DNA from: JACRIM01 sp964605185
Lineage (GTDB): Bacteria > Planctomycetota > Phycisphaerae > UBA1845 > UTPLA1
Direction of reading: 5' to 3'
Assembly: GCA_964605185.1 (NCBI GenBank)
Contig: CAZSBF010000038.1
Coordinates: forward strand, 1-37,322
DNA length: 37,322 nt
Of this stretch, positions 13,382 through 20,827 are shown piece by piece. A program made the position numbers and the translations under genes. Under the pieces are notes generated by a model. The model had not been told where the DNA came from and did not search any database. It saw only the letters and a program-made list of their open reading frames with translations. Each line of letters begins with the position of its first letter. The first letter of the stretch is position 1.

Positions 13382-16129
13382 ATGACACACCTTCGGCGCG
13401 CCTCGGGCCCAATCATGATCATTATGTTGAGCGCCGTCGCGGCGTTTGGCGCAGAACCGAATGCCACGACTCGCGCCACCGCTGCGTCTTCCCGCGTCCA
13501 ACTCGTACTCTGGCCGGCCTGCGAATCGCCGCTGGTGGTTTTGTCCTTGCGTGAAGGCGGTGAGTCGACTCAGGCCGAAGCGGGAACGTCGTTCCTCGTT
13601 CTGCCGTTCGTCTATGACGGCAGCGCAGGGGGTCTTCGCATTCTGCAGGAGACCATCACCGGCAAGGATGCAAAGGACTTCATCGGCGTGCGCCTCCTTT
13701 CCGCGCAGAACGGCCGCGTCGCTTTGGACAACCCCGATCGACCGCGCACCTACGACTTGCTCGAATCCGTGAAGGGCGAGGCGGTGAGGTTGACGAAATT
13801 CAGGCGAGGCCCGGGCAAGAAGCGCGAGGTGGATGCCTCTGACGACGCCGGTGAATCAGGATGGGCCGCGCTGGTGTTCCGCGTGGGCGACGATGCGAAG
13901 CAGCTCTCGTTTCAGTGGCCCGGCGGCAATGAGGAGATCGACGTCGATTTCGTGCGCTCGGCCAATCGCCCGCTCTCGCTGGCCATCGGTGAAGGTGTCG
14001 ATCCCGAGAAGTCGACCGTGGTGCCGGAGGCGGTGGCGGAGTGCTTGCAGCAGGTCGGCGAAGGGGCCCAGGCAATGGCGGCGCTGGCGATTCACCGGCT
14101 CTCGAGGAATCGCAACACGTGGCCAAAGGCCGCGACGGCGAAATGGGTGGTGAATGTCGATACGGCCGTGCTCGAAGCGGGAGGTCGCACCGAATCCGCG
14201 GTTCGACAGGCGGCGTGGGAGTATTTCCGCGCGGACTCGGTGAAGGGACGGCCGAGCGCCCGGTTGTCGCCGGCGGTGATCGACTATCTGACGGCGGCCG
14301 ACGACGAGTTGCACGCGCGATGGATCGAGAATGTCGAACGAGGATTTCAGCTTATCACGAGCGATCCGGTGTGGTCGATCGGCGCGAGCCCTGTGCCGGC
14401 GAATGTCTCGCCCGCGCTTGCGGCGATCGCGTTGCTCGCACCCTTGGCGCAATCAGAGGATGATTCGACGTGCGCGCAGTCTGTTTCCGTATTGGTCCGC
14501 GTGCCGGGGTCAATGGATTCGCCGTCGTGGATGGCCCGGCTTCCGGCATCGGCCCAGCGAGCGATTCTGAGCCAGTTGAAAGACGCTGACTTTGCGGGCA
14601 ATCGCGAAGGCGTGCTCAAGATGCTGCTCCGCTCGCCGACGTCGGAAGCGAGCGAGGCACTGGTGGCGGAAATCGCGGCACGGGGGCTGCGGCTGCGGTC
14701 TTCCGATGAACCGATCCTCGACGCGTGGGGCGCGATCGATGCGCCGCTTTCGCGTGTGGCGTTTCTCGTGGCACTGTCCGCCGCAGACATGCGCGAGTTG
14801 ATTTACACCAAAAAGGCGGCTGCGATGATCGCCGAGATCCTTGCGGACGATGCAAAATCGAGCGAGAGCCAGGCAATGCGCGAAGCCGCGTGGGGTCTTG
14901 CGATTTCGCAGGCCGTCCGAATGGTCGAGCCCGTGCGACCTTCGGCGAAAAAGAAACCGGATGCGGCCGGCGCATTTCCACTGCTCGTGGCGCGTTCGCC
15001 GGGCGATGTGCTGGTGACGACGCTGTCAGACGCCGCACGCCGTGCATCGCGGGCCACGCGTTCTTCGGCGATCGCGGCGCTGCTGCAGGCGGGGTTCGCG
15101 GAAGAAGCAGCGCGGGCCGTGCTCGACCCCGGCACGTCCATGGCGCAGCGCGACGTGTTGCTCAAGGAACTCGCCACCAAGATCGATGACAACCTCGACC
15201 GGGACAGCTACCTGGCGATGCTCGGCCACCTGCTGCGCGAAGAGTCGGTCAAGAGCGCGGCGTGGATGCTGCCGAAAATTTACGAACTTCGTGATGCCAT
15301 GCCGGCGGACGAGCGATGGCGCTGGTCGGCAGCGCTGAAGGCGGGCGTGCATTTCAAATCTTTCGACGCCATGGCCGGGAAGCTCGGCGGCGGCACGGCA
15401 CAGGCCGGCGCGCGATTGCTGCGCGACCTGACCGGGATGACGGCCGGTGATGAGCAGCGCCTTGCTGCGGTGGATCGCAACGAACGCGCGACGATCATCG
15501 ATGAAGTGAATCTCCGGATGGGGCAAGCGGCGGCCGGGCGGTATGGTGTGATCGCCGTCATTGAGACGTTGTCGCCGGTAGAGCAAGCGGGCGCGTCGTC
15601 GCAAGGCGTCGGCTGGATGCCGCCGTTGCGGAGGACACTGACATTGCCGGTGGTGGAAATTGAAGTTGCCGATGGCGGCGCGCTTCGTGCCAAATGGGAC
15701 GGTGAGTCCGTTGGCGAAGGGCTCGCGCCGAACCGGGCGCTGCCGGTGGCAGGGCCGGGCCGATTCTCCCCCGCGCTGCAGACCGCGCAGTGGACGTTGC
15801 TTGCCGGCGGCAAACAACACGGCCCAGCAACGGTGGACGGCGCGACCGGGCCGCTGGTGTTGCAACATCGCTCCGTGCTGCCCGCACCCGCGCCGGGAAC
15901 TCTGACGCTTCAGACGGAGAGACTGTTGAAGGCGGCGATTACGTCGCGCAAGGATTTGGCATTGCTCGTCGATGCGCTGCCGGCGCAATACCCCGTGACG
16001 CTGCGTTACGGACATTTCGGAAGTTTCCATGGGTGCGGGCCGGAGCTTCCACTCGCGGAAGAGGCGGCCGCGAAGACACGATTGCTGGGCGTGATGATCG
16101 TGATGGAGCGGATACGCGACGGCGGGTAA
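13382..16129 (+). CDS. Large exported protein of unknown function
   Basis: 915 residues; I do not recognise the family. Residues 1-24 look like a signal peptide: Arg-Arg, a hydrophobic run with two isoleucines and alanines, and a likely cut after Phe-Gly-Ala. Residues about 30-190 are beta-rich and may form a jelly-roll or carbohydrate-binding-like domain. Residues about 210-720 are alanine-rich helices resembling HEAT-type repeats. The last 150 residues are again beta-rich, with many Pro and Gly. No catalytic motif stands out. The start is the ATG at 13382, because upstream codons overlap the endonuclease V gene and have no protein-like character. A promoter with good spacing lies upstream. 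The NADAR gene starts 19 nt after its stop, so they may be cotranscribed. Confidence 0.8.
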   Translation: MTHLRRASGPIMIIMLSAVAAFGAEPNATTRATAASSRVQLVLWPACESPLVVLSLREGGESTQAEAGTSFLVLPFVYDGSAGGLRILQETITGKDAKDFIGVRLLSAQNGRVALDNPDRPRTYDLLESVKGEAVRLTKFRRGPGKKREVDASDDAGESGWAALVFRVGDDAKQLSFQWPGGNEEIDVDFVRSANRPLSLAIGEGVDPEKSTVVPEAVAECLQQVGEGAQAMAALAIHRLSRNRNTWPKAATAKWVVNVDTAVLEAGGRTESAVRQAAWEYFRADSVKGRPSARLSPAVIDYLTAADDELHARWIENVERGFQLITSDPVWSIGASPVPANVSPALAAIALLAPLAQSEDDSTCAQSVSVLVRVPGSMDSPSWMARLPASAQRAILSQLKDADFAGNREGVLKMLLRSPTSEASEALVAEIAARGLRLRSSDEPILDAWGAIDAPLSRVAFLVALSAADMRELIYTKKAAAMIAEILADDAKSSESQAMREAAWGLAISQAVRMVEPVRPSAKKKPDAAGAFPLLVARSPGDVLVTTLSDAARRASRATRSSAIAALLQAGFAEEAARAVLDPGTSMAQRDVLLKELATKIDDNLDRDSYLAMLGHLLREESVKSAAWMLPKIYELRDAMPADERWRWSAALKAGVHFKSFDAMAGKLGGGTAQAGARLLRDLTGMTAGDEQRLAAVDRNERATIIDEVNLRMGQAAAGRYGVIAVIETLSPVEQAGASSQGVGWMPPLRRTLTLPVVEIEVADGGALRAKWDGESVGEGLAPNRALPVAGPGRFSPALQTAQWTLLAGGKQHGPATVDGATGPLVLQHRSVLPAPAPGTLTLQTERLLKAAITSRKDLALLVDALPAQYPVTLRYGHFGSFHGCGPELPLAEEAAAKTRLLGVMIVMERIRDGG

Positions 16130-16148
16130 TAGCCGGTCGGAATTGCCT

Positions 16149-16691
16149 ATGTCCATGTGCCAATTGCGAATGCAAACCGGCGCACACCTTGTGGCGCTGA
16201 TCTTCGGAATGGCTCATTGCACGCGGCCTGTGGAGCAGGCGGCATCGAGCGAGGCCCCGCCTCCCATCACCGAATTCCAAGGCGAGCATCGTTTCCTCTC
16301 CAACTTCTGGCCGGCCGAGGTCGTGCATGAAGGAATTTCCTATCCGTCGGCCGAGCATGCCTATCAGGCGGCCAAGACACTCGACAGGGCCGAGCGGCGA
16401 CGGATCGCGGCGATCCTCGACCCCGGTGACGCCAAGCGTGAAGGGCGGAAGCTCGCGCTGCGACCTGACTGGGAGACGGCGAAGTTCACGGTGATGGAGC
16501 ACTGCGTGCGCGACAAGTTCACGCGTAATGCCGATCTTGCGGCAAAGCTTCTCGCAACGGGCGACGCCGAGCTGATCGAGGGCAATACCTGGGGCGACCG
16601 CGTCTGGGGCGTGTATCAGGGGCAGGGGGAGAATCGGCTTGGGAAGTTATTGATGATGGTGCGGGCGGAGATTCGCACTGCGGGCAAATGA
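16149..16691 (+). CDS. NADAR-domain protein (YbiA-like)
   Basis: 180 residues; the NADAR domain fills about 40-178. Visible motifs are Phe-Leu-Ser-Asn-Phe-Trp-Pro, the Tyr-Pro-Ser-Ala-Glu-His-Ala-Tyr-Gln-Ala-Ala-Lys box, Asp-Trp-Glu, the Met-Glu-His-Cys-Val-Arg-Asp-Lys-Phe helix and Asn-Thr-Trp-Gly-Asp-Arg-Val-Trp-Gly. The E. coli and plant relatives are N-glycosidases that break down toxic riboflavin-pathway intermediates; other NADAR proteins act on ADP-ribose. About 35 residues before the domain are unusual and include a hydrophobic run (Ala-Leu-Ile-Phe-Gly-Met-Ala) ending at a Cys, faintly like a lipoprotein signal. The ATG at 16149 has GGAA just upstream; a later start (ATG 16209 or GTG near 16228) would give a plain cytosolic enzyme. 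Confidence 0.88.
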   Translation: MSMCQLRMQTGAHLVALIFGMAHCTRPVEQAASSEAPPPITEFQGEHRFLSNFWPAEVVHEGISYPSAEHAYQAAKTLDRAERRRIAAILDPGDAKREGRKLALRPDWETAKFTVMEHCVRDKFTRNADLAAKLLATGDAELIEGNTWGDRVWGVYQGQGENRLGKLLMMVRAEIRTAGK

Positions 16692-16851
16692 CGGCCAACA
16701 CGTATTATTTTTCGGTGGTCACCCGTTACTTGTCCGTCGACGAGTGCGCTTTCTTGAGCTGAGGGAATCGAATCATGCGGTGAATGCAAGTCAAGCGCGA
16801 TTTATCTTGAATTGCCCACAAGATGTTGTCATAATGGAATGTGGTTTCGAT

Positions 16852-16857
16852 GGGAGG
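16852..16857 (+). promoter_or_regulatory. Ribosome binding site deciding a GTG start
   Basis: GGGAGG, five bases before the GTG at 16863. It fixes the start of the PEP-CTERM gene immediately before its signal peptide, rather than at in-frame codons farther upstream. Confidence 0.75.
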
Positions 16858-16862
16858 CAATC

Positions 16863-18476
16863 GTGATTCGAACCTCGATTCTTTTCGCTCTAATATTTTC
16901 CGCGGCAACGCCGGCAAGTGCTGCGGTGCAACTTCAGAGCCTGCTTCTTTCCGGTAGTCAGGCTCCGGGGGCTCCTAATGGCGTGAATTTCACCGTCTTT
17001 GATTCGGTCTCCATCAATAGCAGTGGTCACGTTTCGTTCTGGGGATCGCTTAGTAATGGCCTGGAAGGAATCTGGTCGAACAGCATGGGTCAAATTGAAG
17101 CAGTTGCGATCGAAGGAAACCCCGCGCCGGGAACTCCCGTTCGAAATTACTCCGTGTTCCTGCCGGGTGGAATGGGAGACAACGGGCAATCAAGCTTCAC
17201 TGCAAGTCTCACCGCCGGACAACATGGCGCATTCAGCGGCGCTCCTGGATCAGTGCAAAACATCGCGAGATTGAATGGAGCTGCTCCAGGTCTTTCCCCC
17301 GGCTCGTTCTTCACTACGATTTCTTCGCCACAAGGATTCAGCGGCGTTTTCTCCAGTCCGGCGATTAGTCCGAGTGGATCCATCGCGTTTTACTCGACTG
17401 CTGTGGATGCAGATACCCTGGATAGTCGGTTCGGAATTTGGAGCAATCGTGGGGGAGCACTTGCGCCAATCGTTCTCACCGGCCATGACGCTCCCGACTA
17501 CCCGCCTGGTGCGACGATTACCGGCATAGCCGATCCGCATACCAGTTTCGAGCCGCGGATCAACGGGTTGGCCAATGTTGCGTTCTCGGCTTCCATCAGT
17601 GGCCCTGGAATCAATCCCGATGAGCGCGCTGTGTATGTTGAGAGTCAGGGATCGTTTCATGCGGTGGCACGCACGAGCGCGCAAGTGCCGGGAAGCGACC
17701 TGACCACTCGATTCCAAAAATATGCAGACCCAAGCCTAAATAACCAAGGAAACGTCGCGTTTTCTGCAACGTTGACTGGGCCGACAGTCACTCCATCCAA
17801 CGACGTAGGGATTTGGTCCACTGCGGGCGGCTCATTGCACATGGTGGCGCGCGAAGGCGACGCCGCGCCGGGAACCGCGGCCGGTGTTGTCTTTTCAAGT
17901 ATTACGCCCGTGTCGCAGATCAGCGGAGACGATCGAGTTCTGGTGCATGGCAAGCTGAGCGGCCCAGGGATCGATGCAACTCGTGACTCAGGCCTATGGA
18001 TGGAGCAGAGCGGAATTTTGGAAATGGTCTTTCAGGCGGGAATGCAAGCACCCGGACTCGCACCGGGGTTGTTTCTAACAACGCCATACAATCCAGCGAT
18101 CGGTTACGCGATGAACTCGCTGGGGTACCTTGTTTTTCGTTCTCGCTTTGGATCCATCGACGGATCCGTAATCGGAGACGCCATCTTTACGGCCGACCCT
18201 GACGGAAACCTGGACGTGGTCGCGTGGACCGGACAAAGCGTTGAGGTGCTGCCGGGCATATTCAAAACCATCAATTCGTTGACTGTCTTCGATATCGGCG
18301 AAAGCACTGGGGGCGAGGACGGCGCAAGGATTCTCAATAATGCTGGAAAGTTGATTTCACCGGTCGGCTACACCGACGGAACGAAAGGCATTCTCATCGC
18401 CACGATTCCCGAACCGGCGACGGCCGGCTTTGCAGTGATTTGTGCGACGCTGCTGAAACGCCGCATGCGCCGTTAG
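16863..18476 (+). CDS. PEP-CTERM exported repeat protein (DUF7453-like)
   Basis: 537 residues starting with GTG at 16863 (strong ribosome binding site). Signal peptide 1-20, ending Ala-Thr-Pro-Ala-Ser-Ala. The body has about eight repeats of 55-65 residues built on Gly-Ile-Trp-Ser, then Gly-Gly-x-Leu-x-x-Val-Ala-Arg-Glu-Gly-Asp-x-Ala-Pro-Gly-Thr, with Asn/Ser-x-x-Gly-x-Val-Ala-Phe strands between them; this matches repeat proteins I associate with DUF7453. The C-terminus is a PEP-CTERM sorting tail: Ile-Pro-Glu-Pro-Ala, a hydrophobic stretch, then Lys-Arg-Arg-Met-Arg-Arg. An exosortase encoded elsewhere would process it for surface display. GC content is lower than in the core genes. The ligand is unknown. 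Confidence 0.85.
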   Translation: MIRTSILFALIFSAATPASAAVQLQSLLLSGSQAPGAPNGVNFTVFDSVSINSSGHVSFWGSLSNGLEGIWSNSMGQIEAVAIEGNPAPGTPVRNYSVFLPGGMGDNGQSSFTASLTAGQHGAFSGAPGSVQNIARLNGAAPGLSPGSFFTTISSPQGFSGVFSSPAISPSGSIAFYSTAVDADTLDSRFGIWSNRGGALAPIVLTGHDAPDYPPGATITGIADPHTSFEPRINGLANVAFSASISGPGINPDERAVYVESQGSFHAVARTSAQVPGSDLTTRFQKYADPSLNNQGNVAFSATLTGPTVTPSNDVGIWSTAGGSLHMVAREGDAAPGTAAGVVFSSITPVSQISGDDRVLVHGKLSGPGIDATRDSGLWMEQSGILEMVFQAGMQAPGLAPGLFLTTPYNPAIGYAMNSLGYLVFRSRFGSIDGSVIGDAIFTADPDGNLDVVAWTGQSVEVLPGIFKTINSLTVFDIGESTGGEDGARILNNAGKLISPVGYTDGTKGILIATIPEPATAGFAVICATLLKRRMRR

Positions 18477-18498
18477 TCGCCAAGACCTTGGGACTCTT

Positions 18499-18564
18499 CT
18501 ATTCGCGAATAACGCGCTTCACGAACGACTGAACATCCAGTCCTTCAACGATGCCGTCGTTGTC
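18499..18564 (-). pseudogene. Orphan dockerin-like tail (relic)
   Basis: On the minus strand a frame ending in TAG at 18501-18499 reads Asp-Asn-Asp-Gly-Ile-Val-Glu-Gly-Leu-Asp-Val-Gln-Ser-Phe-Val-Lys-Arg-Val-Ile and two more residues. It closely matches the last 21 residues of the DUF1501 protein at 19314-20792. The residues before it (Arg- and Lys-rich) do not look like protein and have no start, so this seems to be the surviving 3' end of a deleted or overwritten gene. It lies just downstream of the PEP-CTERM gene stop, in a different frame. Confidence 0.65.
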
Positions 18565-18598
18565 GCGGCGCTGTACTGATTTCCACAACCGTTGTTTC

Positions 18599-19282
18599 TT
18601 AACGTGCAACGCGTGGCGCGCGGCGACGAAGCGCTGCGATGGCCGGAGCGACCAGGATGAGCGAGGCCGGTTCGGGAACGGGCGAGGTGATCACGCGGAT
18701 TTGGTCGCCGGGGTCGCCGGCGCTCAGGTGGATTTCGATTTCGTTGGGGCTGAGCCAGCGGATGAAGTCCCCGGAAGTGGGTTCGGTTCCGCGAACGTCG
18801 AAGTGTGCAGCCGGAATGTTTACCGCGGGGACGAGTGGATTGATGAGGAAATCGGAAAGCATGAAGTGGTCGTCTGCCGGGGATGAATCGCGCGAATTGG
18901 TGATGAGGCCGACGATGGGGTCATCGAAGAGGAAGCTGGCGACGGTGGTGCCGCTTTGAGGGTCGTAATAGAGAAGATAGGAATCGATGAGGGTGCCCTG
19001 GGGAATCAGGAGCGTGTTGTCATCGGCGTGGGTGGTGGAATCACTTGGGAAGGAACCGGGCGGCAGGATGCTGACCGCAAGATCATTTGCGAGCGTATGC
19101 GATGTTTGCTCGGGCCAGTAGAAGACGCGGTCGATGTTGTAGGGATCGGCCGTGTACTTCATGTTGTTGGGGTTGACGACAAGTTGGCCGATGCCGGGCC
19201 CGCCGGATTGAGTGATGCCGGCGAAGGCGGGGCGGGCGATCAGTGTGATTGCTACGACGATGAGCGCGCGGAGCGGATTCAT
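18599..19282 (-). CDS. PEP-CTERM exported protein
   Basis: 227 residues. Signal peptide 1-21 (cut after Pro-Ala-Phe-Ala). The body, about 180 residues, is beta-rich with many Asp and Pro and carries Tyr-Tyr-Asp-Pro-Gln-Ser-Gly and Phe-Leu-Phe-Asp-Asp-Pro-Ile-Val-Gly, resembling the choice-of-anchor type of planctomycete and proteobacterial PEP-CTERM proteins. The sorting tail is Val-Pro-Glu-Pro-Ala-Ser, a hydrophobic helix, then Arg-Arg-Arg-Ala. GAGGGG lies five bases before the ATG at 19282. It begins 31 nt after the DUF1501 stop, so it is probably the third gene of that operon. Role unknown. Confidence 0.85.
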   Translation of the reverse strand: MNPLRALIVVAITLIARPAFAGITQSGGPGIGQLVVNPNNMKYTADPYNIDRVFYWPEQTSHTLANDLAVSILPPGSFPSDSTTHADDNTLLIPQGTLIDSYLLYYDPQSGTTVASFLFDDPIVGLITNSRDSSPADDHFMLSDFLINPLVPAVNIPAAHFDVRGTEPTSGDFIRWLSPNEIEIHLSAGDPGDQIRVITSPVPEPASLILVAPAIAALRRRAPRVAR

Positions 19283-19313
19283 TCGTTCCCCTCAGGTTGG
19301 TTGCATGATTGAA

Positions 19314-20792
19314 CTACGAACCGAGGACCCGCTTTACGAACGGTTGAATATCCCGGCCATCCACCACGCCGTCGTTGTTCATATCGCCGTTCATCGAGCC
19401 GCAGCCCGATTTGGCGTCGAAACTCTCGGGGTCCATGACCGCGCCGACAAACGGCGCGACGTCGTCCGCGTTCACCGACTTGTCGCAGTTCATGTCGCCG
19501 CGACAGGCCGTGGTGACGCCGCGGAAGGTGGGCGTGAAGCCGGGGAAGATGGTCCCGAGGTTCGGATTCTGCAATCGGTGCTGAACGATCTCGCCGAGGA
19601 TGTCGCGCCAATCGTAGGTGACTTCAAGATCGCGGCCCTGGAAGAGCTGCCCTTCTGAAAGGCCGGGCCATTGCGTGAGCACCTGGCCGCCGTTGATGTG
19701 GTTGCCGATGACGAACATGCAGTTGCCGTGGCCGTGGTCGGTGCCGTCGGAGCCGTTCTCCATCAGTCTTCGGCCGAACTCGGACATGACGACGACGGTG
19801 ACGTTGCGCCCGTTGCCGGCAAAGATATCAGCGTGAAAAGCGGCCAGGCCGAGGGCGAGCGGGCTCATCAAATCCCACATGGCGCCGCCCTGCCAGATTC
19901 CCTGAAACGCATGGGTGTCCCATCCGGGCAGGTCGATCGCGACGGCCTCGACGCCGACTTCGGCCTTGATCAGCGCGGCGGTGGAACGCAGGGCATATCC
20001 GAAGGTATGGCTCGGATACACCGCACCGCCGGCGGGGATGTAGCCGCTGAAGTCGATGGCATTCAGGAAGTCGATGGTGAGTTGGGTGTTCTGGGCCGAG
20101 GTCTTGAGTGGTTCGGTCCCGGCGTTGTACATGTCGGAAAGGGCAAGGCGTCGCGCGGCGCGTGTCGCGGGGTCGCCGACGAGATCGAAGTTGTCCATGT
20201 CGGGGATGGGCAGCGTGAACGGACCTCCTCCCAGTGCCTGCTGAAGACCGTAGCCGATGCCAATCCCGCGAAGGACCGGGTTAACCGAAAGCGGCGCGGA
20301 GGTGGCGAGATGGCGACCGAGCCAACCGGTGATGAGATTGGGGTCGCCGATCTTTCCGACTTCCATGAAGCGCATGGCGTCGAAGTGCGACCGCGACCCG
20401 CTCGGCGAACCCGTTGCGTGGACAATGCACAGATGACCGGCCTGAAATGCCGGTAGCAGCGGCGTCATCACCGGCGGCAGGCCGAAGTAGCCGTCGAGAT
20501 CCGTGCAATGATTGGGGTCGAGGCTGTCGGGCGGGGGCACGGCCAGGGTCGGCCGCGCGGCATAGTAAAGTGGATCGGCGTGCGGCACGCAGAGGGTCAA
20601 GCCGTCGGCGGCACCGCGAAGAAAGATCGCGACGACGATGTCGCGGTCGGTGCAGGCATCGCCGGCATAGGCAACGCGGGGAAGCCACGCGGGCGCGGAA
20701 AGGGCGACGGCCCCGATGCCCGAGGCCTTGAGAAACTGTCGGCGCGACAGCTCAAGGTATTCGTTGCAGCCTGTGCAGTCTCGCGAACTCAT
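19314..20792 (-). CDS. DUF1501 exported protein with paired dockerin-like tail
   Basis: 492 residues. A Tat-type signal (Ser-Arg-Arg-Gln-Phe-Leu-Lys) precedes a hydrophobic segment ending Val-Ala-Tyr-Ala near residue 43. The DUF1501 body is in the alkaline-phosphatase/sulfatase-like superfamily: Phe-Leu-Arg-Gly-Ala-Ala-Asp-Gly-Leu-Thr near the start of the domain, Trp-Asp-Thr-His in the middle, Val-Val-Val-Met-Ser-Glu-Phe-Gly-Arg and Thr-Asp-His-Gly-His-Gly-Asn late. The last 65 residues hold two dockerin-like loops (Asp-Met-Asn-Cys-Asp and Asp-Met-Asn-Asn-Asp, each followed about 6 residues on by Asp-Val/Ile-x-Pro-Phe-Val). The ATG at 20792 is preferred to a TTG at 20816, as AAAGGCG precedes it. 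It is paired with DUF1800 (gap 35 nt), the usual genomic partner. The reaction is not established. Confidence 0.9.
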   Translation of the reverse strand: MSSRDCTGCNEYLELSRRQFLKASGIGAVALSAPAWLPRVAYAGDACTDRDIVVAIFLRGAADGLTLCVPHADPLYYAARPTLAVPPPDSLDPNHCTDLDGYFGLPPVMTPLLPAFQAGHLCIVHATGSPSGSRSHFDAMRFMEVGKIGDPNLITGWLGRHLATSAPLSVNPVLRGIGIGYGLQQALGGGPFTLPIPDMDNFDLVGDPATRAARRLALSDMYNAGTEPLKTSAQNTQLTIDFLNAIDFSGYIPAGGAVYPSHTFGYALRSTAALIKAEVGVEAVAIDLPGWDTHAFQGIWQGGAMWDLMSPLALGLAAFHADIFAGNGRNVTVVVMSEFGRRLMENGSDGTDHGHGNCMFVIGNHINGGQVLTQWPGLSEGQLFQGRDLEVTYDWRDILGEIVQHRLQNPNLGTIFPGFTPTFRGVTTACRGDMNCDKSVNADDVAPFVGAVMDPESFDAKSGCGSMNGDMNNDGVVDGRDIQPFVKRVLGS

Positions 20793-20827
20793 GTCAACGC
20801 CTTTCGGCTGTTTCAATCACACGCCGG

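Noticed and set aside
16860..16885. GATTCGAACC, which on the minus strand looks like a tRNA T-loop
   Set aside because: No T-stem pairing, no acceptor or anticodon arm; it is the start of the PEP-CTERM signal peptide coding region.
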